Below are positions 25,438 to 33,506 of a DNA stretch of 41,367 bases, piece by piece. The position numbers were made by a program, and so were the translations under genes. Below the pieces are notes generated by a model. It saw only the letters and a program-made list of their open reading frames with translations, had not been told where the DNA came from and did not search any database. The stretch comes from Candidatus Ozemobacteraceae bacterium (GTDB lineage: Bacteria; Muiribacteriota; Ozemobacteria; Ozemobacterales; Ozemobacteraceae), in contig DAOSOK010000040.1 in NCBI GenBank assembly GCA_035373905.1, positions 1 through 41,367 of the forward strand. Direction: 5' to 3'. Each line of letters opens with the position of its first letter. Positions within the stretch are counted from its first letter, which is position 1.

Positions 25438-26208
25438 TCAGAATTGAATTGGGCTCTTGTAGGGCAGCAAGACCTTCTCTTCGACGGAGACGAGCCGATG
25501 GGGAAAGGCGCGGTTCACCGTCCAGACGATGCGCTTGATGCCGGTCCATTCGTTGAAAACGTGGTATTCGACGCGCGCTCGGTCCCCCTCCAGCGTGACG
25601 CGTGGCCGGAAGTCGATCGTGCGGCCTTTCTCCGCCTCTTCTTTTTTATACGCTCCCAGAACGCCGTCGAATGTCCGCTGATCGAGAATCGGCAGGAACA
25701 TGTAGTAGACGGCGTGCCAGTGAATGTAGAACTGCTCCCCGATCAGCACCATGATTGCCAGCTGGAGGAACCCGTCGGGCGTGCCGTCGGCGACAATGCT
25801 GCCGAGATACACCGGGTCGTACCGGCTCGCGTCGCCGATAAAATAACGCTTTGGATATATCTTTTTGAATTCGGCGAAGCTGGGAAAGGCCGCCTGGTCT
25901 GAAGGCCGCGCATACAGGACGGGATGGCCGCCGAGTTCCTGGTAATCGTAGACGAAGTCGAGGACCTGGCCTGAGGCGATGCCCAGGCGGGGAAACAGCG
26001 CCAAGAACTCGTTGGGGTCATACCCGCCCTTGTCGAGCGCCCCGCCCTTCTTTGTGAGAGCCTTCGGCGTCGGCTTTCCGTGCAGCTTCTGCGCTGCTTT
26101 CAGGATCTTCACCATCCCATCGAGATCGAGCCCCTCTTCCGCGGAAATCCCGGGAATACAGACCAACTGCAACAGCAGGGTGAAAACCATGAAGAGCCGA
26201 AGCCTCAT
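25438..26208 (-). CDS. Exported protein of unknown function
   Basis: 256 aa from the ATG at 26208, which has GGAGG seven bases upstream. A signal peptide covers residues 1-22 (LFMVFTLLLQLVCIPGISA). The mature protein starts EEGLDLDGMVKILKAAQKLH and is rich in aromatic residues later: LGGHPVLYARP, KRYFIGDASRYDPVYLG, and GEQFYIHWHAVYYMFLP with two His. The C-terminal third is beta-rich (VEYHVFNEWTGIKRIVWTVN). I do not recognise the family and see no catalytic triad or metal site that I would trust. It converges with the ankyrin gene and diverges from the paralogue gene at 26342. Confidence 0.75.
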   Translation of the reverse strand: MRLRLFMVFTLLLQLVCIPGISAEEGLDLDGMVKILKAAQKLHGKPTPKALTKKGGALDKGGYDPNEFLALFPRLGIASGQVLDFVYDYQELGGHPVLYARPSDQAAFPSFAEFKKIYPKRYFIGDASRYDPVYLGSIVADGTPDGFLQLAIMVLIGEQFYIHWHAVYYMFLPILDQRTFDGVLGAYKKEEAEKGRTIDFRPRVTLEGDRARVEYHVFNEWTGIKRIVWTVNRAFPHRLVSVEEKVLLPYKSPIQF

Positions 26209-26341
26209 TACGTATCCTCCATTGGCATGGTTCGATGACCGCTCTGTCGTCCGAGCGAAATGCCTTGCGCGATGATACCATGAAGGTTGAGGGAGTCCAT
26301 TGCCGGGAAGTATTCTGTCCCGCAACGAAAGGAGTATCTGC

Positions 26342-26746
26342 ATGAAAAAGCGGATCGGGATCTGGGTTGACCGGCGGAGGGCCATCATCGTGACGGTCGG
26401 GCAGGGGGAGGAGCTGGTGCGGGTCGTCACCTCGCCGCTCGAGGGAGCCGGCGCGCCGAAGGGCCGCTCCCAGCATGGACAGCACGATATCGTGGCCGAC
26501 GCGGCTCAGTTGAACCAGGAAACGATATATTTGAAGAAATATTATAACGAGATCGTCGACCAGGTGAAGGACGCCGACTATCTGATGCTCATGGGGCCGG
26601 GCGAAGCCAGGGTCGAGCTGCGCAACGCCCTCGAACAGCGGTCGCTCGGCTACAAGATTCTCGAAGTGAAGCCCGCCGAAAAAATGACCGACCGCGAGGC
26701 CATGCTCGCCGTGCGCGACTACTACGCCGGCCATCAGCTGCCCTGA
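26342..26746 (+). CDS. Small conserved protein, possible eRF1 domain-3/baeRF-like; paralogue of 23790-24188
   Basis: 134 aa with AAAGGAG before the ATG. It shares with its paralogue the start IGIWVDRRRAIIVTV, the central YLKKYYNEIVDQVKDADYLM then LMGPGEARVEL, and the end ILEVKPAEKMTDREAMLAVR. The region around residues 35-55 differs most and is His- and Gln-rich here (GRSQHGQHDIVADAAQ). The two copies keep the same strand and the same order of motifs, so they are probably a duplication with genes inserted or retained between. Function is unknown; a role in ribosome or translation handling is suggested only by the fold resemblance. Confidence 0.75.
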   Translation: MKKRIGIWVDRRRAIIVTVGQGEELVRVVTSPLEGAGAPKGRSQHGQHDIVADAAQLNQETIYLKKYYNEIVDQVKDADYLMLMGPGEARVELRNALEQRSLGYKILEVKPAEKMTDREAMLAVRDYYAGHQLP

Positions 26747-26789
26747 CACACCGAACGGCCGGGCCTCCGTAAAAAATACCAATGTCTAT

Positions 26790-26818
26790 GTAGGGGCGGG
26801 TCTCAGCCCCGCCCCTGC
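26790..26818. repeat. Degenerate GGGGCGGG palindrome
   Basis: GTAGGGGCGGGTCTCAGC and following bases form an imperfect hairpin of the same family as 18711-18740. It lies just after the paralogue gene. Confidence 0.6.
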
Positions 26819-27073
26819 GGTCATTTTTGAAACTTGTAGCTATTTGATTGAAGGTGTGGTAACCTTGATACATCACATGATGCGTTTTCAAGCGTTCGTG
26901 TGAATGGCCGGAACGAACCGGCCCGCGAAGAGGTCTGACGATCCTTCGCATCCATGGGGCCATCATGGCCCGGACGGCGGCCTGACCGGCGCATCCACCG
27001 TTTCTCCCCCTCCGCCGGAGGAGCCGGCGCAATCACGCTTTTGCGGCGCCGGGAAAGGGTTCCATTTATTTCC
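26819..27073 (+). promoter_or_regulatory. Upstream leader region of rhlE
   Basis: The first 60 bases of this gap are A/T-rich with TTGATT (26844-26849) and, 17 bases on, GATACA, a weak sigma-70-like pair. If used, it would give an RNA leader of about 190 nt. The upstream in-frame extension of the helicase through this stretch has low-quality composition and is not taken as coding. Confidence 0.3.
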
Positions 27074-28705
27074 ATGTCTCAGAATTATTCACGCAACAAT
27101 TTTTCCTCGACCACGACGCACCGCACGAACGACGTTCGCAACCACCAGCCCCGACACCGGGACAACACCGGCCGCCAGCCGGCCGGCCAGGGCCTGCCCA
27201 CCCGGGCTGAAACGCCGACCGCTTCGCCGACGGCTTCCGTTGCGACTCCCGTCGTGACCGAGTTCGCCGGGTTCGGCCTGTTCCCGGCCCTGAACCAGGG
27301 TCTCAAGGACCTCGGCTTCGCGCGTCCGACGCCGATCCAGGCCCAGTCTATTCCGCCGGCCCTGCTGGGCCGCGACGTGCTGGCCTGCGCCATGACGGGA
27401 AGCGGCAAAACGGCGGCGTTCATGCTGCCGATCCTGAACCGGCTCCTGCAGGGCGGCGCCGGCCGCACTCGTGCGCTCGTTCTCTCTCCCACCCGCGAGC
27501 TGGCCGCCCAGATCGCCGAGCACGCCTCCGAGCTGGCCCGGCATACGGCGCTCCGCATCACGCCCGTCTTCGGCGGCGTCGGCATGGGGCCCCAGCAGGC
27601 CGCCTTCGAGCGTGGCGACGAGGTCATCGTCGCCACGCCCGGCCGGCTGCTCGACCATTTTCAGTATGACTACGCGAAGCTCGCCGATCTGAACGTGCTC
27701 GTTCTCGACGAGGCCGATCGTATGCTCGACATGGGTTTTCTGCCCGACATCCGGCGCGTGCTGCGGCATCTGCCGGCCACGCCGCGCCAGACGCTGTTCT
27801 TCTCGGCCACGATGCCCGCCCCGATCGCCGAGTTGTCGCGCGAGATGCTGAAAAATCCCGTCGCGATCGACATCGAACGGCCCTCGAAGCCCGCGACCGG
27901 CATTTCCCAGACCGTCTACCCGGTTTCCTCTGAGCTGAAGTCGAAACTCCTCCTCAAACTGCTCGAAGATCCGAACATCAAAAACGTGCTCGCGTTTACC
28001 CGCACCAAGCACCGGGCGAATCGGCTGGCCGACTTCCTCGACAGGAACGGCGTCCCCTGCGCCCGCATCCACGGCAACCGCAGCCAGCAGCAGCGCACCG
28101 AGGCTCTCGCCGGATTCAAGAACGGCGAATACCGGGTGCTCGTCGCCACCGACATCGCGGCCCGCGGCATCGACATCGAAGCCCTCTCCCATGTCGTGAA
28201 CTTCGACGTGCCGCACATCGTCGAGGATTACATCCACCGCATCGGCCGCACGGCCCGCGCCTCAATGGTCGGCGACGCCTGGACGCTGGTCGCCCCCGAC
28301 GAGGAAAACGACCTCCGTCAGATCGAGCGGCATCTCGCCAAGCGCCTGCCCCGGGCGACGCTCGCCGAGTTCGATTACACCCAGAAGACGAACGAACGGC
28401 TGGAAATTCCGCTTGCCGAGCGTATCGCCGCGATCCGGGCCCGCAAGTCCGAGGAGCGTGCCCGCGCCAGGGCCAAGGCCGAGGCGAAGAATGCCCGCAT
28501 TCTCGCCGAGGAAACCCGCCGGCTCGAGAAGGAGGCGGCCCGCGCAGCTGCCGCTTCACGCCAGCGAATCCAGGCCCCCGCCCGCCGGCCGGCCCAGACC
28601 GGGAATCGCGGTCAGTCCCAGGCGGGATGCCAGTCCCGCCCGGCTCCCCGGACGCCGGCCCCCTGGCACGCCGATGACGATCGTGCCGCACCCCGCCGCC
28701 GATAA
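27074..28705 (+). CDS. rhlE: DEAD-box RNA helicase, RhlE type
   Basis: 543 aa from the ATG at 27074 (MSQNYSRNNF). The first ~60 residues are a low-complexity Gln/Arg/Thr-rich tail. The core has FAGFGLFPALNQGLKDLGF, PTPIQAQSIPPALLGRDVLA, AMTGSGKTAAF near residue 106, VLDEADRMLDMGF near 210, FFSATMP, TRTKHRANRLADFL and HRIGRTARA near 389. The spacing and the MLDMGF segment fit RhlE. The C-terminal ~110 residues are basic and Ala-rich, probably a disordered RNA-binding tail. RhlE acts in RNA turnover and ribosome maturation. A strong terminator follows at 28727. Confidence 0.92.
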   Translation: MSQNYSRNNFSSTTTHRTNDVRNHQPRHRDNTGRQPAGQGLPTRAETPTASPTASVATPVVTEFAGFGLFPALNQGLKDLGFARPTPIQAQSIPPALLGRDVLACAMTGSGKTAAFMLPILNRLLQGGAGRTRALVLSPTRELAAQIAEHASELARHTALRITPVFGGVGMGPQQAAFERGDEVIVATPGRLLDHFQYDYAKLADLNVLVLDEADRMLDMGFLPDIRRVLRHLPATPRQTLFFSATMPAPIAELSREMLKNPVAIDIERPSKPATGISQTVYPVSSELKSKLLLKLLEDPNIKNVLAFTRTKHRANRLADFLDRNGVPCARIHGNRSQQQRTEALAGFKNGEYRVLVATDIAARGIDIEALSHVVNFDVPHIVEDYIHRIGRTARASMVGDAWTLVAPDEENDLRQIERHLAKRLPRATLAEFDYTQKTNERLEIPLAERIAAIRARKSEERARARAKAEAKNARILAEETRRLEKEAARAAAASRQRIQAPARRPAQTGNRGQSQAGCQSRPAPRTPAPWHADDDRAAPRRR

Positions 28706-28726
28706 CCGATAGCAGTCCCCTGGACG

Positions 28727-28759
28727 CAGAGGCGCATCACGATGCGCCTCTGTTGCTTT
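28727..28759 (+). terminator. Rho-independent terminator after rhlE
   Basis: CAGAGGCGCATC (28727-28738) pairs with its exact inverse at 28741-28752, followed by TTGCTTT. It lies 21 bases after the rhlE stop and just before the lexA promoter, insulating the SOS operon. Confidence 0.8.
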
Positions 28760-28774
28760 ATACGGGAAAACATC

Positions 28775-28803
28775 TTGACAGGAGAACGAATGTACTCTAT
28801 ATT
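28775..28803 (+). promoter_or_regulatory. Sigma-70-like promoter of the lexA-umuDC operon
   Basis: TTGACA (28775-28780), a 17-bp spacer and TATATT (28798-28803). The expected transcription start is near 28810. It is the strongest promoter match in the window, and its spacer contains an SOS-box-like operator. Confidence 0.75.
28784..28795. promoter_or_regulatory. LexA operator 1 (GAAC-N4-GTAC)
   Basis: GAACGAATGTAC matches GAAC-N4-GTTC at seven of eight fixed positions and lies between the -35 and -10 boxes, where repressor binding would block RNA polymerase. Confidence 0.65.
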
Positions 28804-28812
28804 TGAATTAGA

Positions 28813-28824
28813 GAACGAACGTTC
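28813..28824. promoter_or_regulatory. LexA operator 2 (GAAC-N4-GTTC)
   Basis: GAACGAACGTTC is a perfect match to the GAAC-N4-GTTC SOS box known from Gram-positive and several other phyla. It lies just after the predicted transcription start and 15 bases before the lexA start codon. Confidence 0.75.
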
Positions 28825-28839
28825 ACCGAGGTGATGGAA

Positions 28840-29430
28840 ATGACGCCAAAGGCCAATGATGGGGCATACCTGAAACGCCTCCAGGATTATTATGCGCGCT
28901 TCCGGGGGTTGCCGTCGTATAACCGGTTGAGCGAGCTGCTGGGGCTGGCTTCGCGGTCAGCGGTCAGTAAAGTGCTTCAGCGGCTGAGGCAGGCGGGGTA
29001 TCTCGAACGCACCCCTGATGACGTCTGGGTGCCGGCGGCGCGGTTCTTCGAGCGGCCCGTGGCCGATGCGTCGGTGCCGGCTGGCCGGCCCGTCTCGATC
29101 GCCGAGGCAGGGACCGCGCCGTTCGCGATCGATCAGTATCTGGTGGCGACGCCATCGCGCACCGTCCTGGTGCCTGTTCGGGGCGACTCGATGATCGAGG
29201 CTGGCATCTGCGAGGGGGACGTGGCCGTGGTCGAGTGCGAGGCCCGGGCGGCGCCCGGCGACATCGTCGTGGCGGTCGTCGACGGCGAATACACGCTGAA
29301 AACGCTCGAGCGCGAAGCTGACCGGTACGTTCTGAAGCCCGCTAACGCCCGGTACGAAACGATCCGCCCGAAGGGACGCCTCGAAATCTTCGGCGTCGTC
29401 GTCGGCCTCGTCCGCAAATATCGCAAATAG
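28840..29430 (+). CDS. lexA: LexA-type SOS repressor (S24 family)
   Basis: 196 aa from the ATG at 28840, eight bases after GAGG; GTG 28831 and ATG 28834 overlap that site. Residues ~1-70 form a winged helix (YYARFRGLPSYNRLSELLGL then SAVSKVLQRLRQAGYLERT). The self-cleavage site is Ala-Gly in VSIAEAGTAPF. The peptidase domain has VPVRGDSMIEAGI with the catalytic Ser and VVDGEYTLKTLE with the catalytic Lys. RecA-stimulated self-cleavage relieves repression in known LexA proteins. Two operator-like sites in its own promoter indicate autoregulation and control of the downstream polymerase genes. It may not be the only LexA of the organism. Confidence 0.88.
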   Translation: MTPKANDGAYLKRLQDYYARFRGLPSYNRLSELLGLASRSAVSKVLQRLRQAGYLERTPDDVWVPAARFFERPVADASVPAGRPVSIAEAGTAPFAIDQYLVATPSRTVLVPVRGDSMIEAGICEGDVAVVECEARAAPGDIVVAVVDGEYTLKTLEREADRYVLKPANARYETIRPKGRLEIFGVVVGLVRKYRK

Positions 29431-29454
29431 CCCCAAGCCGGCTGTTTGCCTGGC

Positions 29455-29477
29455 GGGGCTGGTTTCAAACCCGCCCC
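29455..29477. repeat. Degenerate palindrome between lexA and umuD
   Basis: GGGGCTGGTTT pairs with AAACCCGCCCC around one C, with one mismatch. It is a member of the dispersed GGGGCGGGTTT family inside an otherwise compact operon, and could attenuate or stabilise the transcript. Confidence 0.6.
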
Positions 29478-29514
29478 GGCGCGAGGCCGGCAAGAAGAAA
29501 AGGCTGTGACTGAC

Positions 29515-29982
29515 ATGCGGGAAAACCTGAGGATGGTCGAAAACCCTTGGTATACGGGGGAAGTCGCACCTGCCGGAGGGCTGCTCGCGCGGCCGGTGCC
29601 GGCGGGTTTTCCATCCCCTGCCGATGATTACGTCGAGGCGCGCATCAGCCTCGACGAGCACCTGGTACGGCATCGCGAGGCGACGTTCTTTCTGCGGGTC
29701 GAGGGCGACTCGATGCGGAATCTCGGCATTTTCGACGGCGATCTCCTGGTGGTCGACCGGGCGCTGGTTCCCGTCGACGGAAGCGTGGTCATCGCCGTGG
29801 TCGACGGGGCGTTCACCGTCAAACAGCTGTATCGCACGGCCGGCGGCGGCGCGATTCTCAAGGCGGCGAACCCGGCGTATGCCGATATCGCGGTCTCCGC
29901 AGATTCCGAACTCGTCGTCTGGGGGGTGGTCAGATGGGCGATTCACCGGGTGTGGCCATGGAACGACGATCCATCGCGCTGA
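29515..29982 (+). CDS. umuD: UmuD, error-prone polymerase V subunit/protease
   Basis: 155 aa from the ATG at 29515; GTG 29506 and ATG 29533 are alternatives, and no site decides strongly. The cleavage region VPAGFPSPADDYVEARISLD is typical for UmuD, with Ala-Gly as the scissile bond. The catalytic dyad is Ser in FLRVEGDSMRNLGI and Lys in VVDGAFTVKQLY. In known systems, RecA-driven removal of the N-terminal arm yields UmuD', which joins UmuC in DNA polymerase V. It is 84 bases after lexA, separated by a palindrome, and overlaps umuC by 49 bases. Confidence 0.93.
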   Translation: MRENLRMVENPWYTGEVAPAGGLLARPVPAGFPSPADDYVEARISLDEHLVRHREATFFLRVEGDSMRNLGIFDGDLLVVDRALVPVDGSVVIAVVDGAFTVKQLYRTAGGGAILKAANPAYADIAVSADSELVVWGVVRWAIHRVWPWNDDPSR

Positions 29983-31259
29983 TCGACGCGAACAATTTCT
30001 ACGTCTCCTGCGAGCGGGTGTTCCGACCCGATCTCGAGGGGCGGCCGGTGGTCGTGCTGTCGAACAACGACGGCTGCATCGTGTCGCGATCGGCCGAGGC
30101 GAAGGCGATCGGCGTGCCGATGGGCGCGCCGTGGCATCAACAGAGCGTTCTGGCGCGCGAGCACGGCATCATCGCGTTGTCGAGCAATTACGCCCTGTAT
30201 GCCGACATGTCGAACCGGTTCATGCGGCTGCTGGCTCGATTCAGTCCCCGCCAGGAAGTCTACTCGATCGACGAGTGTTTTCTCGACCTTGGCGACGTTC
30301 GGGGCCAACCGGCCGGTGAGGCGGTGCGGGTGGGGCATCGCATCCTCTCGCTGATACGGCGCCAGGTGGGACTGCCGGTGTGCGTCGGCGTCGGGCCGAC
30401 CAAGACGCTGGCGAAGCTCGCCAACCGCATCGCCAAAAAGTTTCCCGAATGGCGGGGCGTCTGCGATCTTGGCCCGATGCCCGACGACGAGCGCGATGGG
30501 CTGATGGCGCGCGTTCCCGTCGACGACGTCTGGGGCGTCGGGTACAGATTCGCGATCCGGCTTCTCGCGATCGGCATCCGCACGGCTCTCGATCTTCGGC
30601 GTGCCGACCAGATTTTCATCAGGTCGCGGTTCAACGTCGTCCTCGCGCGCACGGTGGCCGAACTGAACGGTGTGCCCTGCATTGGCCTCGAAGAGGGGGC
30701 ACCGCCGAAGCAACAGATCATCTCCTCCCGCTCCTTCGGGGTGCCGATTCGAGACGTTGTTTCTCTCGAAGAGTCGATCGTGGCCTACACGACGCGGGCG
30801 GCCGAAAAACTGCGCCGCCAGGCATCGGTGGCCGGCCTGGTGACGGTGTTCCTGACGACGAACCGGTTCCATGAGAGCGAAGAGCAGTATCATGCATCGC
30901 ATACCGTCGCCCTGCCCGAGCCTTCCGACGATACCCGTCGGCTGGCGGCCGCGGCGGTCGGGGCGTTGCGGGCCATCTACAGGCCGGGGTTCGCCTATCA
31001 CAAGACCGGCATCTTCCTTGGCGAGATTCACGGCCGCGACATCCGCCAGCCGCCTCTGTTCTTCTCGACCACAGACGCCGAGCGCGAACGGGGCCGCGCC
31101 CTCATGACGGCGATCGACGCGGTGAACGCCGCATACGGCCGAGGTGCCGTCCGGTTCCTGGGCGAAGGGACCTCCAGACCATGGAAACTCCGGTCGCAGT
31201 TCCGCTCGCCGAAGTATACGACCAGCCTCGCGGATATTCCGGTCGCACGGGCGGCCTGA
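29934..31259 (+). CDS. umuC: UmuC, Y-family DNA polymerase V catalytic subunit
   Basis: 441 aa from the ATG at 29934, which has GGGGGGTGG upstream. The ATG at 29958 (MERRSIALIDANNFYVSCE) fits the usual family start and is a fair alternative. Catalytic motifs are intact: ALIDANNFYVSCERVF with the first Asp, VVLSNNDGCIVSRS, and YSIDECFLDLGD with the second metal-binding Asp-Glu. GVGPTKTLAKLANRIAK is the helix-hairpin-helix approach and WGVGYRFAIRLLAIGI the thumb. The C-terminal domain has the UmuC-type LFFSTTDAERERGRALM segment. It acts in translesion synthesis with UmuD'. Its start is translationally coupled to umuD. Confidence 0.94.
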   Translation: MGDSPGVAMERRSIALIDANNFYVSCERVFRPDLEGRPVVVLSNNDGCIVSRSAEAKAIGVPMGAPWHQQSVLAREHGIIALSSNYALYADMSNRFMRLLARFSPRQEVYSIDECFLDLGDVRGQPAGEAVRVGHRILSLIRRQVGLPVCVGVGPTKTLAKLANRIAKKFPEWRGVCDLGPMPDDERDGLMARVPVDDVWGVGYRFAIRLLAIGIRTALDLRRADQIFIRSRFNVVLARTVAELNGVPCIGLEEGAPPKQQIISSRSFGVPIRDVVSLEESIVAYTTRAAEKLRRQASVAGLVTVFLTTNRFHESEEQYHASHTVALPEPSDDTRRLAAAAVGALRAIYRPGFAYHKTGIFLGEIHGRDIRQPPLFFSTTDAERERGRALMTAIDAVNAAYGRGAVRFLGEGTSRPWKLRSQFRSPKYTTSLADIPVARAA

Positions 31260-31276
31260 CGCGAAATACAGAAAAA

Positions 31277-31305
31277 TTTCATTGTAGCTGCCAATATGAT
31301 ATACT
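31277..31305 (+). promoter_or_regulatory. Possible sigma-70 promoter of the hybrid kinase gene
   Basis: TTTCAT (31277-31282), a 17-bp spacer and TATACT (31300-31305) lie in the 79-bp gap after umuC. The -10 is good and the -35 poor. No GAAC-N4-GTTC box is present here. Confidence 0.4.
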
Positions 31306-31338
31306 GAACTCCACACCCCCCCTGCAAAGGGATGAAAA

Positions 31339-33441
31339 GTGAGCAGGAGCGTGAGAACGGACACCCCCGAACCCGGGCAATGCGCGCGGGCACTCGAGGC
31401 CAGCGAGGCGAAATATCGTACGCTTTTCGAGACGATCCGCGATGCGGCGTTCGTCGCCGACGGTACGACGGGCAGGATTCTCGAGGCAAACCGCCAGGCA
31501 CAGAACATGCTGGGCTGGTCTCTCGATGAGTTCCGTACGAAAACATATCTTGACGTCCTGGTTCCCGCCTCGCGAGAAGAAGGAAAACGCCTGTTCGAGC
31601 TCGACAACGAGGAAATAGCCGGAAAGACCTACGAGCTGACCCTTCAGCATCGCGACGGGACATCCGTTCCGGTTCAAGGTTCGACGATGCTGTATATCGA
31701 CGAAGCCGGCCGACGCCTGTCGTTCGGGGTTTTTCACGACCTGCGGGAACGGCGGAGCAAGGAGGCCGCTCTTCATCGCGAGGAGGCCCGTCTCGAGGCT
31801 GTTCTGAAACTGAACCAGATGCCGGCCATGAGGTTCGACGCCCTTGCCGAGTTCGCCCTCGAGGAAGCCGTGCGACTGACATTCAGTACCTACGGATTTC
31901 TCGCGCTGCTGAGCGCCGACGGCGCCACGGCCTCTCTGTACTGCCTCTCGAAATCCGCCCTGCGCGACTGCCGGATGCCGGTTTTGCCGACGCAGCTGAA
32001 CGTGAAAATGTCCGGTGTCAGGGCCGAGGCGATCCGTCTGCGCAAACCCATGCTGCTGAACGGTCTTCCCGGCGACGGAACCGGAGACCTCTCGATTCCG
32101 GAGGGCCATGTCCCGATCAATCGCCTTCTCCTGGTGCCGATTCTCGATCGCGAGAATGTCGTCCTGCTCGCCGGCGCGGCGAACAAGGAAACCCCGTACG
32201 ACGATTCCGACGTGAGGCAGCTGACGCTGCTGATGTCCGAGTTGTGGTGCGTGTATACCCGCAGGAAGGCCGAGGAGGAAGGACGGCAGCTCGAGAGCCA
32301 GATGAAACACGTGCAGAAGCTCGAAAGCCTGGGCGTTCTCGCGGGCGGCATCGCGCACGATTTCAATAATATATTGATGGCAATATTAGGGCACGTCGAC
32401 CTGGTCAGGATGTCTCTGCCGTCCGAGCACGAGATACAGGGGCACCTCGAGCCGATCGTCACGGCGTCGAAGCGCGCCGCCGAGCTGTGCCGGCAGATGC
32501 TTGCCTACGCCGGCAAGAGCTACACCGAGCGAAAGAAACTCCAGCTGAACGACCTGATCCGGGAAATGTCGAAGATCATCGAGGTCAGTGTCTCGAAAAA
32601 GGCCGTGGTCGATTGCAGACTCGGAGACGGCCTTCCCGAGATTGAAGCCGATCCGGCGCAGGTGCGTCAGGTGTTGCTGAACCTCCTGACGAACGCGTCC
32701 GAATCGCTCGAGAACAAGCCAGGAACGATCATCATCCAGACAAAGGAGATGGAGTGCGACCAGGCGTTTCTTGCAGGCATATCCCTCGAAAAAAATGCAC
32801 GGGAGGGCCGCTACGTCGCCCTGGAGATATCCGACACCGGCTGCGGCATGGATCCGTCGATCCAGGAGCGCATGTTCGACCCGTTCTTCACGACCAAGTT
32901 TACGGGGCGCGGCCTGGGCCTGGCGGCCGTCCTCGGCATCGTGCGGGGCCATCACGGCGCGATACGCGTCTACAGCAAGCCGGGCAACGGGACGACGTTT
33001 TGCGTCTTCTTTCCCGCCGTGGGTCACGGCGCTCCCGCCCCGCGGCCGAAGTGCGATATTTCGGCGTGGCGCAGCACGGGGACGATCCTGCTGGCAGACG
33101 ACGAGGCCGAGATCCGCAGCGTGGCCTCGATGATGCTGTCGTATTACGGTTTCAAGGTCATCACCGCGAAAGACGGCAGGGAGGCGGTCGAGCTCTGCAG
33201 ACGACATGGCGCCGAGCTGACCGCCGTGATGCTGGATCTGACGATGCCTCACCTCGACGGATACGAAGTGCATCTCCAGGTGAAAAATCAGTTTCCCCGG
33301 CTGCCGGTCATCCTGATGAGCGGCTACACCGAGGGCGAGAGCACCAGGCAGTTCGCGGACGACGGCCTGGCAGGCTTCCTCCAGAAACCCTTCGAGATCC
33401 GCTCCCTGGGGGAAAAACTCCGATCGATCCTGGAACCCTGA
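31339..33441 (+). CDS. Soluble hybrid histidine kinase (PAS-GAF-HisKA-HATPase-REC)
   Basis: 700 aa, GTG start with AAGGG seven bases upstream. There are no membrane segments, so it is cytoplasmic. Order: PAS ~18-135 (YRTLFETIRDAAFVADGTTG), GAF-like ~155-310, HisKA with GGIAHDFNNILMAILGHVDL (His near 338), HATPase ~430-560 (LLNLLTNASESLEN, DTGCGM, GRGLGLAAVLGI), and a C-terminal receiver ~575-700 (LLADDEAEIR, Asp in AVMLDLTMPHLDG, KPF). It has no DNA-binding output and no partner regulator nearby. The gene lies between umuC and dinB on the same strand, an unusual place for a kinase; whether it responds to DNA damage is open. Confidence 0.92.
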   Translation: MSRSVRTDTPEPGQCARALEASEAKYRTLFETIRDAAFVADGTTGRILEANRQAQNMLGWSLDEFRTKTYLDVLVPASREEGKRLFELDNEEIAGKTYELTLQHRDGTSVPVQGSTMLYIDEAGRRLSFGVFHDLRERRSKEAALHREEARLEAVLKLNQMPAMRFDALAEFALEEAVRLTFSTYGFLALLSADGATASLYCLSKSALRDCRMPVLPTQLNVKMSGVRAEAIRLRKPMLLNGLPGDGTGDLSIPEGHVPINRLLLVPILDRENVVLLAGAANKETPYDDSDVRQLTLLMSELWCVYTRRKAEEEGRQLESQMKHVQKLESLGVLAGGIAHDFNNILMAILGHVDLVRMSLPSEHEIQGHLEPIVTASKRAAELCRQMLAYAGKSYTERKKLQLNDLIREMSKIIEVSVSKKAVVDCRLGDGLPEIEADPAQVRQVLLNLLTNASESLENKPGTIIIQTKEMECDQAFLAGISLEKNAREGRYVALEISDTGCGMDPSIQERMFDPFFTTKFTGRGLGLAAVLGIVRGHHGAIRVYSKPGNGTTFCVFFPAVGHGAPAPRPKCDISAWRSTGTILLADDEAEIRSVASMMLSYYGFKVITAKDGREAVELCRRHGAELTAVMLDLTMPHLDGYEVHLQVKNQFPRLPVILMSGYTEGESTRQFADDGLAGFLQKPFEIRSLGEKLRSILEP

Positions 33442-33506
33442 CCGGTACCGGAACGACACCGGGATATCGTGTCTGACAGTGTCTCCAAGCCATGGGCCAT
33501 TGCACG

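Noticed and set aside
26954..27073. N-terminal extension of rhlE by 40 codons
   Set aside because: The extension is Arg/Gly/Ser-rich without resemblance to helicases and would use up the probable leader. MSQNYSRNN at 27074 is a better start.
29943..31607. A 554-codon minus-strand open frame opposite umuC
   Set aside because: It is a shadow of umuC and the kinase start; no motif seen.
33442..33506. SOS box upstream of dinB (GGAACGACACCGGG)
   Set aside because: Only the left half GAAC is present; the right half is CCGG instead of GTTC.
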